Numbered from the stretch's first letter, positions 17,330-27,062 are shown. The stretch: 64,000 nucleotides of DNA from Melioribacteraceae bacterium (GCA_015493615.1 WGCV01000042.1:79674-143673); one strand, 5' to 3'. Notes: generated by a model from the letters alone, not told the origin. Numbers and translations are program-made.

Positions 17330-20300
17330 TTGAAAGAAGAAAAGTTTTACAAATTACTCGACGAAGCATTTGACCATTTATGGAACGGACGTTTCAGACT
17401 TGCGCTTCCTATTGCCGAGAAACTTGTAAACGATCGCCCGAACAACAGCAAGGTTGCAATCTGTTACGCTTGGGCGCTTCTTGAAAACGGCGACCCTGTC
17501 GGCGCCATGGAATACGCCAATTCCGCCGTTGAACTAAACCGCGACCCGCTTATTTCAAATCTCTATCGAGGTTATCTCCTAATGCGGATGAGTATTTTTG
17601 AAGGAGCTATCGCAGACCTCGAAGTTGCGCATCGCGAACATTTAAAATATTTTGTCTGGAGTTTGGAGAATAAAGCAAAAGCATTTGCCGGATTAAATAA
17701 TTTTGACGAAGCTCTCGAGCAAATTTCCCTTGCGTTAAATCTTGACCCTACTAAAAACCCTACGCTTCCGGAACGATATAAGCTTTATGTACAAGCCGTT
17801 AAAGTTTCTCACGGAAATAAGAAACTTGATTTACCCTACGCAAAAAAAATTGTTGAATATTGCGAACGGGCTTTTAAGTATAAGGAGTATTGGTTTCCAC
17901 TCTATTTCTCGCGAAAGATTACAGCCGAAAAAGATTTAGCCGAATTACACGAAACGGCGCAAATATCGGAAATAGAAGCGATGTTTTATTTGTTCCAGTA
18001 TCTTCCCGCATTCAAAAAGGCGGAAGAATTAAAAGATCGTCTCTCAGGAAATCCAAGATTTGAAAAGGTTTACAAATTACTCCTTCCGAGAGTTAAGAAG
18101 AAAAAATCACTTATCTCAAAAACTTTATTTGATGATGATAAGAAAAAAACTAAAGAGGAAACACCTGCAAAGAAAATAGATAAATCTCTCCTCCGTTCCG
18201 AATCCCTTTTCTATCCTCACGAAAAAGGAGATGTTTTTAAACTTCAACTTTTTGACGAGAAAGATCCTTTCTTTGAAAAAGGAGTCGGTCCCTATTATTC
18301 ATCTATCGACATTACGAAGAAGAAAAAAATCGCTGTCGAAGTAGTCTTTGCCAATCCCCTTTTCCGTATCGAAGATTCGGTAATCGAAGGAAAACTGGCT
18401 TGGTATGTTAACGATTTTCTAATTTCAACAAATGTTTTTGAAGTTCCTGTCTCTAACGAATGGGATTCGGTTGTATTTTCACAACCCCTCGAAAACGACA
18501 AAAACTTCCGGCAGGAAGGACAGGGAAAAGTTGAACTTTATTTTGATAATTTCAAAGTTGCGGAAACGTATTTTATCCTTTCGGATAAAGATGAAAAGAT
18601 TGTCGAAAAACCGCTGCCGGACAAAGAGAATGAGAAAGGCGATAAAGAAAAAACGGAGATTAAAAATAAACTAAGTTCCCAAAGCAAAATAATCGAACCG
18701 GAAGAAAAATCGATTGAAGAACTTCTTAAAGAGCTTGATGAATTTATCGGTTTGGAATCGATAAAATCGGGGATAAGGGAATTAATTGACTATCTTAAAT
18801 TTCAGAAGAAACGCGAAAAACTCGGACTAAAATCATCCGAAGAAGTGAACGTTCATTCTTTGTTTATCGGTAATCCTGGCACCGGCAAAACAACAATCGC
18901 CAGACTTATGGGGCAACTTTTCCGCGCAATGGGAATTCTGCCGAAAGGACATGTTGTTGAAGTTGACCGCTCCGCCCTTGTGGGAGAGTTTGTCGGACAA
19001 ACGGCGCAAAAAACCGATCAAGCCATTGAATCCGCTCTCGGCGGAGTACTTTTTATTGACGAAGCATACACCTTGTACAAGCCCGGAGGTAAAGATTTCG
19101 GGCAGGAAGCGATTGATATTCTCCTTAAACGAATGGAAGATAAAAAGGGAGAGTTTATTGTCATCGCCGCCGGTTATCCTGATGAAATGGAATCTTTTCT
19201 GCAGGCAAACCCGGGACTGAAATCGAGATTTAACCGCAAGTTTATTTTCGAAGATTACACTCCCGACGAGATGATGAAAATCTTCGAGCTGATGCTGAAG
19301 AAAAACGAATATGAAATTAATGACGAAGCTAGGGAGTTCCTTGCAAAAAAATTTCTCGAGCTTTACAGAAAAAGGAATAAGAATTTCGGCAACGCAAGAG
19401 AAGTAAGAAGAATCTTCGACAAAGCAAAACTTAATCTCAGCAAGCGTCTCCTGAAATTATCGGAAGACGAATTGAAAGAAATTACAAAAGAGCAATTTTC
19501 CACATTCGTTCTTTCCGACATTGATAAAGTCTTTTCCGAAGACACCGCCAAAAACGTAAAACTGGGAATTGACGAAGAAGAGTTAGAAGCGGCGCTGAAT
19601 GAGCTTAACATCTTGATCGGCATTAATTCCATTAAGAATGAAGTAAACCGGCTTGTAAAATTAGCCCGATATTTTGCCGAACAGGGGGAAGACTTAAAAA
19701 GCAAATTTTCTGATCACATTCTCTTTTTGGGCAATCCCGGCACAGGTAAAACTACCGTTGCGCGAATTATCTCAAAAATCTTTTCGGCGCTTGGCGTTTT
19801 GGAGAAAGGGCATCTTGTTGAAACCGACAGAGAAGGATTGGTTTCCGGTTTCATTGGTCAGACCGCCGAAAAAACAATGAATATGATTAACAAAGCAATG
19901 GGCGGAACGCTTTTTATCGACGAAGCATACACTCTCGTTAAACAGGGCGATGAAAAGGATTTCGGAAAAGAAGCGATTGACACTCTTCTAAAGCAGATGG
20001 AGGACAACAAAGGAAAGTTCATAGTAATTGCCGCCGGTTACACCGATGAAATGAAAAGGTTTATCGAAAGCAATCCGGGGATGAAATCCCGCTTCAGCAA
20101 AATTTTTGAATTTGAGGATTACACTCCCGACGAACTAATCGAAGTTGCCGAAAAACTTTTCGAATCTAAAAACCTAACGCTTGACGAGAAAGCTAAAGAA
20201 AAATTGCGTCTCTATTTAATGGAGCAATACCGCAACCGCGATAAAACATTCGGAAACGTCCGTCTTGTACGGAACATAGTTGAAAAAACTCAGCAGCAGC

Positions 20301-21259
20301 ATCTTTTACGCCTTGCGGACTTAACCCCTGATGAACGTGAAAAAATTCCGCAGAACCTGGTTACGGTTGAAGACATTCTCCCACAAATTTCCGAGAAACG
20401 CAAAACTGAAAAATTTACTATTGAAGGAAATCCTGAAAAATTACAGCAGCTTCTTGAGGAACTGAATTCTCTGACAGGGTTGGATAACGTTAAATCAGAA
20501 GTTAACAGATTGGTTAAAAGTTTGAAGGTTACCAAGATGCGGCAGGAACGCGGCTTAAAGATTATTGACAGAAGTCTTCACTCCGTTTTTACCGGCAATC
20601 CCGGCACGGGAAAAACAACTGTCGCCAGACTTCTCAGCGGCATCTACAAAGAATTGGGACTGCTTGAAAAAGGTCATCTCGTGGAATGCGACCGTTCCGC
20701 GCTTGTCGCCGGTTATCAAGGACAAACGGCAATCAAAGCCGACGGATTAATCAAACAGGCTATCGGCGGCACTTTATTTATTGATGAAGCTTACACACTT
20801 TCCCGCGGAGCTAATGATTTCGGGCAGGAAGCGATTGACATCCTTCTAAAACGAATGGAAGATTACAAAGGAAAGTTTGCTGTAATCGTCGCCGGCTATA
20901 CCGAAGAGATGGAACAGTTTTTAAGCTCCAATCCCGGACTGCAATCCCGTTTCCAAATTAAACTCCATTTTGAAGATTACACTCCGCGCCAGCTTCTTGA
21001 AATTGCATACAACATAGGGAACGCCAACGGTTACATTCTGGATGAAGGCGCTTTACAGCTTCTTCTCGAAATTTTTGAAAAACTCTATGAAAAAAGGGAT
21101 AAGAATTTCGGAAATGCAAGAACCGCTAAGAATATTCTCTTTAAGATTATCAGTTATCAGGAGGAACGTATTTCAAACTCGGTTGACTTGACAGATAACG
21201 ATTTTGTAACGCTGACTTACGAAGATGTACAAAGTTTGATTGAGAACTCCGATTTTTGA
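17330..21259 (+). CDS. TPR protein with three CbxX/SpoVK-type AAA+ ATPase modules
   Basis: A 1309-residue cytoplasmic protein. Residues about 5-250 are TPR-like helical repeats. Residues about 295-425 form an unassigned, probably beta-rich domain, followed by a charged linker. Three AAA+ modules repeat about every 287 residues, each with Walker A GNPGTGKTT (near 514, 800 and 1088), Walker B LFIDEAYTL, a GQTA pore-loop region and a sensor-like NPGLKSRF or NPGMKSRF. All three look catalytically intact. CbxX/CbbX-type ATPases remodel other proteins, RuBisCO being one known target, but no RuBisCO is here. The start is TTG with GGAAAA upstream; an in-frame stop at 17306 excludes earlier starts. 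The target is unknown. Confidence 0.9.
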   Translation: MKEEKFYKLLDEAFDHLWNGRFRLALPIAEKLVNDRPNNSKVAICYAWALLENGDPVGAMEYANSAVELNRDPLISNLYRGYLLMRMSIFEGAIADLEVAHREHLKYFVWSLENKAKAFAGLNNFDEALEQISLALNLDPTKNPTLPERYKLYVQAVKVSHGNKKLDLPYAKKIVEYCERAFKYKEYWFPLYFSRKITAEKDLAELHETAQISEIEAMFYLFQYLPAFKKAEELKDRLSGNPRFEKVYKLLLPRVKKKKSLISKTLFDDDKKKTKEETPAKKIDKSLLRSESLFYPHEKGDVFKLQLFDEKDPFFEKGVGPYYSSIDITKKKKIAVEVVFANPLFRIEDSVIEGKLAWYVNDFLISTNVFEVPVSNEWDSVVFSQPLENDKNFRQEGQGKVELYFDNFKVAETYFILSDKDEKIVEKPLPDKENEKGDKEKTEIKNKLSSQSKIIEPEEKSIEELLKELDEFIGLESIKSGIRELIDYLKFQKKREKLGLKSSEEVNVHSLFIGNPGTGKTTIARLMGQLFRAMGILPKGHVVEVDRSALVGEFVGQTAQKTDQAIESALGGVLFIDEAYTLYKPGGKDFGQEAIDILLKRMEDKKGEFIVIAAGYPDEMESFLQANPGLKSRFNRKFIFEDYTPDEMMKIFELMLKKNEYEINDEAREFLAKKFLELYRKRNKNFGNAREVRRIFDKAKLNLSKRLLKLSEDELKEITKEQFSTFVLSDIDKVFSEDTAKNVKLGIDEEELEAALNELNILIGINSIKNEVNRLVKLARYFAEQGEDLKSKFSDHILFLGNPGTGKTTVARIISKIFSALGVLEKGHLVETDREGLVSGFIGQTAEKTMNMINKAMGGTLFIDEAYTLVKQGDEKDFGKEAIDTLLKQMEDNKGKFIVIAAGYTDEMKRFIESNPGMKSRFSKIFEFEDYTPDELIEVAEKLFESKNLTLDEKAKEKLRLYLMEQYRNRDKTFGNVRLVRNIVEKTQQQHLLRLADLTPDEREKIPQNLVTVEDILPQISEKRKTEKFTIEGNPEKLQQLLEELNSLTGLDNVKSEVNRLVKSLKVTKMRQERGLKIIDRSLHSVFTGNPGTGKTTVARLLSGIYKELGLLEKGHLVECDRSALVAGYQGQTAIKADGLIKQAIGGTLFIDEAYTLSRGANDFGQEAIDILLKRMEDYKGKFAVIVAGYTEEMEQFLSSNPGLQSRFQIKLHFEDYTPRQLLEIAYNIGNANGYILDEGALQLLLEIFEKLYEKRDKNFGNARTAKNILFKIISYQEERISNSVDLTDNDFVTLTYEDVQSLIENSDF

Positions 21260-21373
21260 TTGACTAATCCAAATCTTTACGCTTTTTCCTTATTGAAATT
21301 GTAATTTCAGAACACTTGTAAATCCGCCAAAAGAATCCTAATAAATCGAAACTTACGCAATTCTTTCGTCCTT

Positions 21374-21754
21374 TTACGCTTCTAAAGTCTGAAGAAGCGC
21401 AACAGCCGAAGCGTAGCTTTCAGTATGACTGATTGAGACGAGAACTTCATACCTGCCTGAAACAAAATCGGAGAATTTACCATAAAGTCTTACGAATGGT
21501 CTGCCGGCGGAATCGTTGTAAATCTCAATATCTTGCCAGTTAAAACCTTTATCGCAGCAAGACGCAAGGGCTTTTACAACGGCTTCTTTTGCGGCAAATC
21601 TTCCGGCGAGATGTAAATATTCACTTTTTTTATTATTTGAATATTCAAGTTCGGTTTCGGTAAAGATTTTGTTCAGGAATTTATCGCCAAACTTTTCAAC
21701 GCCGCTCTTAATTCTGCTAACTTCAATTATGTCAGTCCCGATTCCGACAACCAT
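21374..21754 (-). CDS. acpS: holo-[acyl-carrier-protein] synthase
   Basis: Transfers 4'-phosphopantetheine from CoA to the serine of ACP (Ser36 of AcpP, coded at 39082-39318). The 126-residue protein starts MVVGIGTDIIEVSRI and has the conserved RFAAKEAVVKAL. The frame is open to 21775, but the ATG at 21754 matches the family N-terminus. It has AGGAG seven nt upstream, formed partly by the ggt stop region. The gene is therefore coupled to ggt. Confidence 0.95.
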   Translation of the reverse strand: MVVGIGTDIIEVSRIKSGVEKFGDKFLNKIFTETELEYSNNKKSEYLHLAGRFAAKEAVVKALASCCDKGFNWQDIEIYNDSAGRPFVRLYGKFSDFVSGRYEVLVSISHTESYASAVALLQTLEA

Positions 21755-21764
21755 TTCACTACTC

Positions 21765-23468
21765 CTAATACCCAATTGCCAAACCGTATCCGCGCGGGTC
21801 TGTAGCGCCGTAGAAAATCTTTTTTTCTGCGTTGTAGATTATTCCTTCCGCTCGCCCGAGACTACGCACATTCCCGATATTTTCTCCTTTTCGGGAAAGA
21901 ATCTCGCGCTGCTCTCTCAGAATCGCATACTTTTCATAATCGATTCTGTCCGGTTTCCATTGATGATGAAACCTGGGCGTTCCGATTGCTTCCGAGATGT
22001 TCATATTAAAATCAACAACGTTTAATATTATTTGCAATACGGTTGTAATAATGGTTGAACCTCCGGGAGAACCGGCGGCAAGATAAAATTTTCCATCTTT
22101 AAGAAGAATTGCAGGCGTCATTGAACTCAGCATTCTTTTATGAGGAGCGATGGAATTTGCTTCGCTTCCAATAAGCCCGTATTGATTGGGAACGCCCGGT
22201 TTGGCGCTGAAGTCGTCCATTTCATTATTCATTAAAAAACCTGCGCCGTTAACGACAATCTTATTCCCGAACGCGGAGTTGATTGTTGTAGTGCAGCTTA
22301 CGGCATTGCCGAATTTATCGGCGACCACATAATGCGTAGTTTCTTCGCTCTCGGTTTCCTTAAACTCGGCGGGAAGAATTTCATCCGAAGGCTGAGCCAA
22401 GCCGTTTCTTTCCTTTATTTTTTGGGCGATACCGTCCGCATATTTCTGCGAGAGCAAATCGGCTGCCGGAACGTTGTAAAAATCTGAATCACCGAGGTGC
22501 TTCGACCTATCGGCGTAAACATATTTTAGAGCTTCTACAATAGTGTAAATATAATCTGCGCTGTGCCAGCCGAGTAAATTCAAATTAAAATTTTTAAGTA
22601 TGTTCAAAGTTTCAACAAGCGCTATTCCTCCGGACGAAGGGGGCGCCATTGAAACAATCTGAAATCCTTTATACTCGCCGTAAACAGGTTTGCGCTCAAC
22701 CGGAACGTAATTGCGCAAATCTTCTTTTGTAATATTCCAGCCTTCTCTGGCGCTCTGAGCGACAATCGAATCAGCAACCCAGCCATCGTAAAATCCAGCT
22801 TTCCCTTTTAACAAAATCTCCCGAAGCGTTTTCGCCAAATCGGTTTGAATAAAATAATCTCCCTCGATAAACCGCTCGCCGGCATTAGTAAATATCCTTT
22901 TTGACGAAGGGTATTTAACAAACTCGTTGTAGGAATAATTAATATCTCTCGCCAAGTCGTAGCTTAGGGGAAAACCGTTTTCGGCAAGTTCAATCGCGGG
23001 AGAGATAACTTCGTCAAGCGTCATGGTTCCGTATTTATTTAGTGCGTAAAGCATTCCCGCCACGCTTCCGGGCACGCCCGAGCTTGTCCAACCGGTTGTG
23101 CTCATTCCATTTATTACGTTTCCGTTATCGTCAAGATAAACATCTCTCCGCGCGCAGGACGGAGCTGTTTCTCTGAAATCAATTGTCGTATTTTTTCCCT
23201 TTACGAGATGAATTACCATAAACCCGCCGCCTCCGATATTCCCGGCTTCCGGAAAAGTTACAGCAAGAGCAAACTGAACGGCAACGGCGGCGTCAACCGC
23301 GTTTCCCCCTTTTTCCAAAATCTTAAGTCCGACCATTGAAGCCAAATCGCTTGCCGAAGAAACCATTCCGTTTCTTCCCCGCGCCGGAGAAGGTTCCGCC
23401 GCAAAAAGATTTACCGAACTGAGCAGAAACGAAAATAGGAGTATTCTAAAAAATATGCGTTTTAACAT
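21765..23468 (-). CDS. ggt: gamma-glutamyltransferase
   Basis: A periplasmic Ntn-hydrolase that cleaves glutathione and other gamma-glutamyl compounds. The 567-residue precursor begins with a signal peptide (MLKRIFFRILLFSFLLSSV). It should self-cleave before Thr377 in SEETTHYVVADKFGNAVSC, giving large and small subunits. Other family signatures are NIGGGGFMV and PPSSGGIALVETLNIL. The 5' end overlaps the MCE gene by 23 bp. The length is typical. Confidence 0.95.
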   Translation of the reverse strand: MLKRIFFRILLFSFLLSSVNLFAAEPSPARGRNGMVSSASDLASMVGLKILEKGGNAVDAAVAVQFALAVTFPEAGNIGGGGFMVIHLVKGKNTTIDFRETAPSCARRDVYLDDNGNVINGMSTTGWTSSGVPGSVAGMLYALNKYGTMTLDEVISPAIELAENGFPLSYDLARDINYSYNEFVKYPSSKRIFTNAGERFIEGDYFIQTDLAKTLREILLKGKAGFYDGWVADSIVAQSAREGWNITKEDLRNYVPVERKPVYGEYKGFQIVSMAPPSSGGIALVETLNILKNFNLNLLGWHSADYIYTIVEALKYVYADRSKHLGDSDFYNVPAADLLSQKYADGIAQKIKERNGLAQPSDEILPAEFKETESEETTHYVVADKFGNAVSCTTTINSAFGNKIVVNGAGFLMNNEMDDFSAKPGVPNQYGLIGSEANSIAPHKRMLSSMTPAILLKDGKFYLAAGSPGGSTIITTVLQIILNVVDFNMNISEAIGTPRFHHQWKPDRIDYEKYAILREQREILSRKGENIGNVRSLGRAEGIIYNAEKKIFYGATDPRGYGLAIGY

Positions 23469-24354
23469 TCAGCCCCTCGTTTTTAAGCTGTTTATTCACA
23501 ATTTCCGTAAGTTCATTCAGCCGGGTCAAAGCCTTTATCAGTTTATCCGCAAAATCCTTATCATAAAGGAATTTACCCGCGTTGTTTTTTTGTGATTTTG
23601 TTTCCTCTATAAGAGCCGAAATCCTTTTCATCAATGAATCCGCAGACGCCATTGTTGAAGCGGAAGATTTAACCGCGTTAAGAAGCGCTCCGTTATTTTT
23701 ACGCCAAAACTCGTTTAGCGAATCGGACAAATCGGAACTGTTAGCAATTAATTTTGAAACATCGGCTTTATTGTTATCAATCGCCTCTCTTACGGAAAGC
23801 ATTGTGGAATTTACTTCGTCAAAAGTTTTCTGTAATTTATCGGAAAAATTGTTCTCGCCGAGAAGTTCGTTCAAGGATTTCATCGCCGACTTTGTTTCAT
23901 GGATAATATCCACCAAGTCGGATTCCACATTCGTCATCATCGCCATCGTAGTGGAAATATCGCCGAGGAACCGCCCGTTCTGCACTTGGGACAAATCAAG
24001 CTTACCGGCTGATATACCGGGAGTAACTTCGACTTTCTTTCCGCCCATTAAATCGAGCATCACGATCGAAAAAGTAGCGTCCTTTCTTAAATCAACCGGA
24101 CTCGTAAAAATCATTTTTACAAGGACGCCGTTTCCCGCCACTTTAATATCATCGACGTAACCTTTAACCACGCCGTTCACGAAAACATTATCTTTAATAT
24201 GAAGTCCCGAAATATTAGGGAACTTCACGGTTACGGTTTGGTAATCGGAATTAAACGAAAAGTTTTTTGCCCACATTATAACGATTAGAAAAAGCAATAC
24301 GGCGGCGAAGATTGTAACGCCGACTTTTACTTCTGTTTTGGCTTCCTTATTCAT
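23446..24354 (-). CDS. MlaD/MCE-domain lipid transport protein
   Basis: A 302-residue protein with one N-terminal transmembrane helix (about residues 8-29, VKVGVTIFAAVLLFLIVIMW). An MCE domain follows at about 38-115, with YQTVTVKFPNISGLHIKDNV and the VFVNGVVKGYVDDI hairpin, then a long helical tail. MCE proteins form hexameric substrate-binding rings of phospholipid transport systems (Mla-like). The matching permease and ATPase genes are not adjacent. The 5' neighbour is a small membrane-anchored protein, with an ATGA-type overlap. Confidence 0.9.
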   Translation of the reverse strand: MNKEAKTEVKVGVTIFAAVLLFLIVIMWAKNFSFNSDYQTVTVKFPNISGLHIKDNVFVNGVVKGYVDDIKVAGNGVLVKMIFTSPVDLRKDATFSIVMLDLMGGKKVEVTPGISAGKLDLSQVQNGRFLGDISTTMAMMTNVESDLVDIIHETKSAMKSLNELLGENNFSDKLQKTFDEVNSTMLSVREAIDNNKADVSKLIANSSDLSDSLNEFWRKNNGALLNAVKSSASTMASADSLMKRISALIEETKSQKNNAGKFLYDKDFADKLIKALTRLNELTEIVNKQLKNEGLNVKTHIF

Positions 24355-24701
24355 TTGAAAATCTTCTCTAAATTTTTAAAATCGATGGAATCTATTTCTG
24401 CCTTTTTACTTAAACGCGTCGCTTCTTCTTTCAGCTTCACTATCTGGGCTTTGGTCAGTTTTAATTGTTTCTTTTTCAGTTCTTCCAATTTTTTCGATAA
24501 AAAGAATTTTACCGAATCGGAATAAGCGCCGCCGAGTCCGTTAAGATTATTCAATTCGGTCTGAACTTGCTCATTATAAAACTGATTTACTTTCTGCTGT
24601 CCAATATCATAAAGCTGCGAACCATATTTTTCTCCGATGTAAAAAGCAATTCCAATAGCAATAATAATAAAAGAAAACCCGAAAAAACAGCCGCGCTTCA
24701 T
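24351..24701 (-). CDS. small membrane-anchored protein of unknown function
   Basis: A 116-residue protein with an N-terminal transmembrane helix (CFFGFSFIIIAIGIAFYIG) and a charged helical domain rich in Lys, Leu and Glu. No family recognised. It overlaps the MCE gene downstream (4 bp) and the CNNM gene upstream (TAATG), so it is part of the same translationally coupled operon. Conservation of this arrangement would support an accessory role in lipid transport. Confidence 0.65.
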   Translation of the reverse strand: MKRGCFFGFSFIIIAIGIAFYIGEKYGSQLYDIGQQKVNQFYNEQVQTELNNLNGLGGAYSDSVKFFLSKKLEELKKKQLKLTKAQIVKLKEEATRLSKKAEIDSIDFKNLEKIFK

Positions 24702-25987
24702 TATTCTTCCGTCGGGATTTTTTCGATTGAGACTTGCTCAATTCTTCTGTCCTTAACGGTCTTTACCGTAAATTTGTACCCCTTCTCAACAAAGCTGTAG
24801 CCGGGGTCCGGAATCGTCCCGGCATAGTTGAAAATAAATCCGCCTAAAGTTTCATAATCGTCCTCCGGAGAAGTAAAATCGACCTCCAATTCCTCAGATA
24901 ATTCCAATATGGGAAGTTTTCCGTAAGCGAGATATTTTCCTTCTCCGAGTTCAGTTAGTTCCGCTTCCTCTTTATCATATTCGTCCCGAATTTCTCCGAC
25001 TATCTCTTCGAGAATATCTTCCATTGAAACAAGCCCCGAAGTTCCTCCGTACTCATCGACAACAATCCCGAGATGAAGGTTTTTAGCCTGAAACTCCTTC
25101 AGCAATTCGCTTATTAATTTATTCTCGGGAACGAAATATGGCTTTCTTGCAATTTTATTGATATTTAATATCTCGTCCGGATTTGAGTTTTTCAAAAAAC
25201 GGAGTAAATCCTTAGCGTAAATGATTCCAATAATATGGTCCAGGTCCTCCTCGTAAAGAGGAAGACGACTTCTGCCGGAAGTAGTAATGGTTTTAAGCAA
25301 ATCGTCAAAGTTGGAGTCAATCGGGATAGCGTCAATATCAACGCGGGGCGTCATTATTTCCTTTACTAAAATTGTTCTGAAAGAAACGATTCCGTGAATA
25401 AGATCCTGCTCCTCCTCTTCGATTGTTCCCTGCTTTGCGCCGAGATTAGCGAGATCTGCAATCTCTTTTTCTCTGATTACCGTTTTGGAGCGATCTATTT
25501 TAACTTTGGAAATTAAAAAGCTAAGAAAATCGGTAATTATTTTTGAAATCGGATAAATGAGAACAGCCGTCCAATACAGCGGGGCTGCGACCAATTCGGA
25601 GAATCTTAAGGGATGTTTGCTTGCCCAAACCTTCGGGGTAATCTCGGAAATAAGGATAATCAAAACGGTAAGAGTAATAATTTGAACGGTAAAAGCAAGC
25701 TCAAGACTTATATTGTATTGATGTGCAAAATTAAGGGCAAATGTTACGGCAACTATTGACGCCGCAACATTTACCAAAGTGTTTCCGAGTAAGATTGTAA
25801 CTAACAAACGATGAGGATTATTTATCAAAGAAGTAATGTACCTGTAAATCAATCCGCTTTTAGACTTTTCCTTATCCAAATCATCTTTATTGAGCGAGAA
25901 AAGAGCGACCTCCGAGCCGGAAAAAAGCGCAGAGACAATAAGCAGAATTAATAATATTAATAATTGATAATAACTATCCGAGTCCAA
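24701..25987 (-). CDS. CNNM/HlyC-type membrane protein with CBS pair and CorC domain
   Basis: A 428-residue protein of the hemolysin C/CorC/CNNM family. Residues about 1-150 are a DUF21 membrane domain with four hydrophobic helices, including GSEVALFSLNKDDLDK. A CBS-domain pair lies at about 205-330 (VKEIMTPRVDIDAIP; VDEYGGTSGLVSMEDILEEI). A CorC_HlyC domain follows at about 345-425. Family members are linked to Mg2+ or Co2+ efflux; the GldE branch is tied to gliding, and no gld genes are seen here. The metal specificity is not predictable. Confidence 0.9.
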   Translation of the reverse strand: MDSDSYYQLLILLILLIVSALFSGSEVALFSLNKDDLDKEKSKSGLIYRYITSLINNPHRLLVTILLGNTLVNVAASIVAVTFALNFAHQYNISLELAFTVQIITLTVLIILISEITPKVWASKHPLRFSELVAAPLYWTAVLIYPISKIITDFLSFLISKVKIDRSKTVIREKEIADLANLGAKQGTIEEEEQDLIHGIVSFRTILVKEIMTPRVDIDAIPIDSNFDDLLKTITTSGRSRLPLYEEDLDHIIGIIYAKDLLRFLKNSNPDEILNINKIARKPYFVPENKLISELLKEFQAKNLHLGIVVDEYGGTSGLVSMEDILEEIVGEIRDEYDKEEAELTELGEGKYLAYGKLPILELSEELEVDFTSPEDDYETLGGFIFNYAGTIPDPGYSFVEKGYKFTVKTVKDRRIEQVSIEKIPTEE

Positions 25988-26022
25988 AAATTATGTTAGT
26001 CCTAAATTGTTAAACAACTCAA

Positions 26023-26442
26023 TTAAAATGGCAAATCGTCTTTAACGCCGGGGTCAATCGGCTCGGGAGCGTCATTAACGCTCGAGGACGATGCGCCGCT
26101 CGAATATCCGCCGTCGCGGGAATCCAAAGGAATAATCGATTCCGAAATAATTTCGACGACATAACGTTTAACGCCGGAATTATCTTCATAGTTTCTTTTC
26201 TGAATTCTTCCCTCGATGTAAAACTTTTTCCCCTTCTTCAGCTGTTCTTTGTAATAATCGGAAAGGTTGTAACTGATTACTTTGTGCCAAGTTGTTTCCT
26301 TAACCCACTCTTCATTTTTCTTGTAGCTTCTTGTGGTAGCCAAACTGAATTCGGTAACCGAAAAATTATCGTTTACAAATCTTGTTTCGGCGTCGTCCCC
26401 CAAGTTTCCAATCAACATAACTTTGTTTAACGAAAAAGCCAT
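26023..26442 (-). CDS. ssb: single-stranded DNA-binding protein
   Basis: An OB-fold SSB of 139 residues. The N-terminus MAFSLNKVMLIGNLGDDAET and the block RSYKKNEEWVKETTWHKV are typical, and the acidic tip DDLPF recruits partner proteins. A Ser/Gly/Pro-rich linker at about 108-125 joins the OB domain and tail. It is preceded closely by the SPOR-protein gene in coordinate order (17 bp). This could be the chromosomal ssb or a second copy. Confidence 0.96.
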   Translation of the reverse strand: MAFSLNKVMLIGNLGDDAETRFVNDNFSVTEFSLATTRSYKKNEEWVKETTWHKVISYNLSDYYKEQLKKGKKFYIEGRIQKRNYEDNSGVKRYVVEIISESIIPLDSRDGGYSSGASSSSVNDAPEPIDPGVKDDLPF

Positions 26443-26459
26443 TTCATCCTCCTATTTAT

Positions 26460-26966
26460 TTATTGTTCTACTATAAAAGCGTCTTTGAATAAATTATATT
26501 TCCAAAGACGATTTCTAACTTTTTCAGCTTCTTTCTTGTCTTTAAATGGCGGAAGCTGAACTAAAAATAATTCTTTTTCATCGCTGAAGGTTATTGTAAA
26601 AGTTTTTGTATCCAACAAATCTTCAGCTTGTTTAATAAATTCCTCGGCTCTCTCCTGTGTGGTAAAAGCCCCTAATTGAACAAAATATAATTTAGGAGTT
26701 TCAATGTCGGGAGTTTCAACCGGCTTGTTTTCTTCCTTTTTTGCGGCTTCAACTTTCTCGGAAATTGCCGTTGAATCAACTTGATTAACAACCGACGCGG
26801 AATCTATCTTTTCCGTTTTCTTCTCATTCCCGGGGTTGCCGTTCCCGATCTGATCGAAAACATATACATCCTGACCTTTATTATTATCTTCCTTTGCCGC
26901 TTGCTTTTGCGCGGAACATCCGACAATCATAAAACCGATTAATAAGAATGAAACAAAAATTCTCAT
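26460..26966 (-). CDS. SPOR-domain lipoprotein
   Basis: A 168-residue protein with lipobox IVGC (Cys17). A low-complexity linker at about 20-90 leads to a C-terminal SPOR domain (YFVQLGAFTTQERAEEFIKQ; VQLPPFKDKKEAEKVRNRLW). SPOR domains bind denuded septal peptidoglycan, so this is a likely envelope or division-site protein. The partner is not identifiable. The gene precedes ssb on the same strand. Confidence 0.86.
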   Translation of the reverse strand: MRIFVSFLLIGFMIVGCSAQKQAAKEDNNKGQDVYVFDQIGNGNPGNEKKTEKIDSASVVNQVDSTAISEKVEAAKKEENKPVETPDIETPKLYFVQLGAFTTQERAEEFIKQAEDLLDTKTFTITFSDEKELFLVQLPPFKDKKEAEKVRNRLWKYNLFKDAFIVEQ

Positions 26967-27000
26967 TATAAGCCTGTGTAATAATTAATAATAAAATAAA

Positions 27001-27032
27001 CTCGCCCTACTAAAATAGAATAGTAGAGCGAG
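27001..27032 (-). terminator. terminator after the SGNH lipoprotein gene
   Basis: A 12-bp stem with one mismatch (CTCGCCCTACTA / TAGTAGAGCGAG) and an 8-nt loop is followed on the minus strand by TTTATTTTATT. It separates the FadL-SGNH unit from the SPOR-ssb unit. Confidence 0.75.
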
Positions 27033-27062
27033 AATTAAAAATAAAATATTCAGTAAATATTC

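Noticed and set aside
17330..21259. Naming the triple-AAA protein a RuBisCO activase
   Set aside because: CbxX-type modules occur in many proteins, and no RuBisCO or Calvin-cycle gene is in the window.
21260..21373. Terminator between the convergent triple-AAA and acpS genes
   Set aside because: Only a weak AT-rich hairpin (TTGAAATTGTAATTTCAG) is visible, without a clear T tract.
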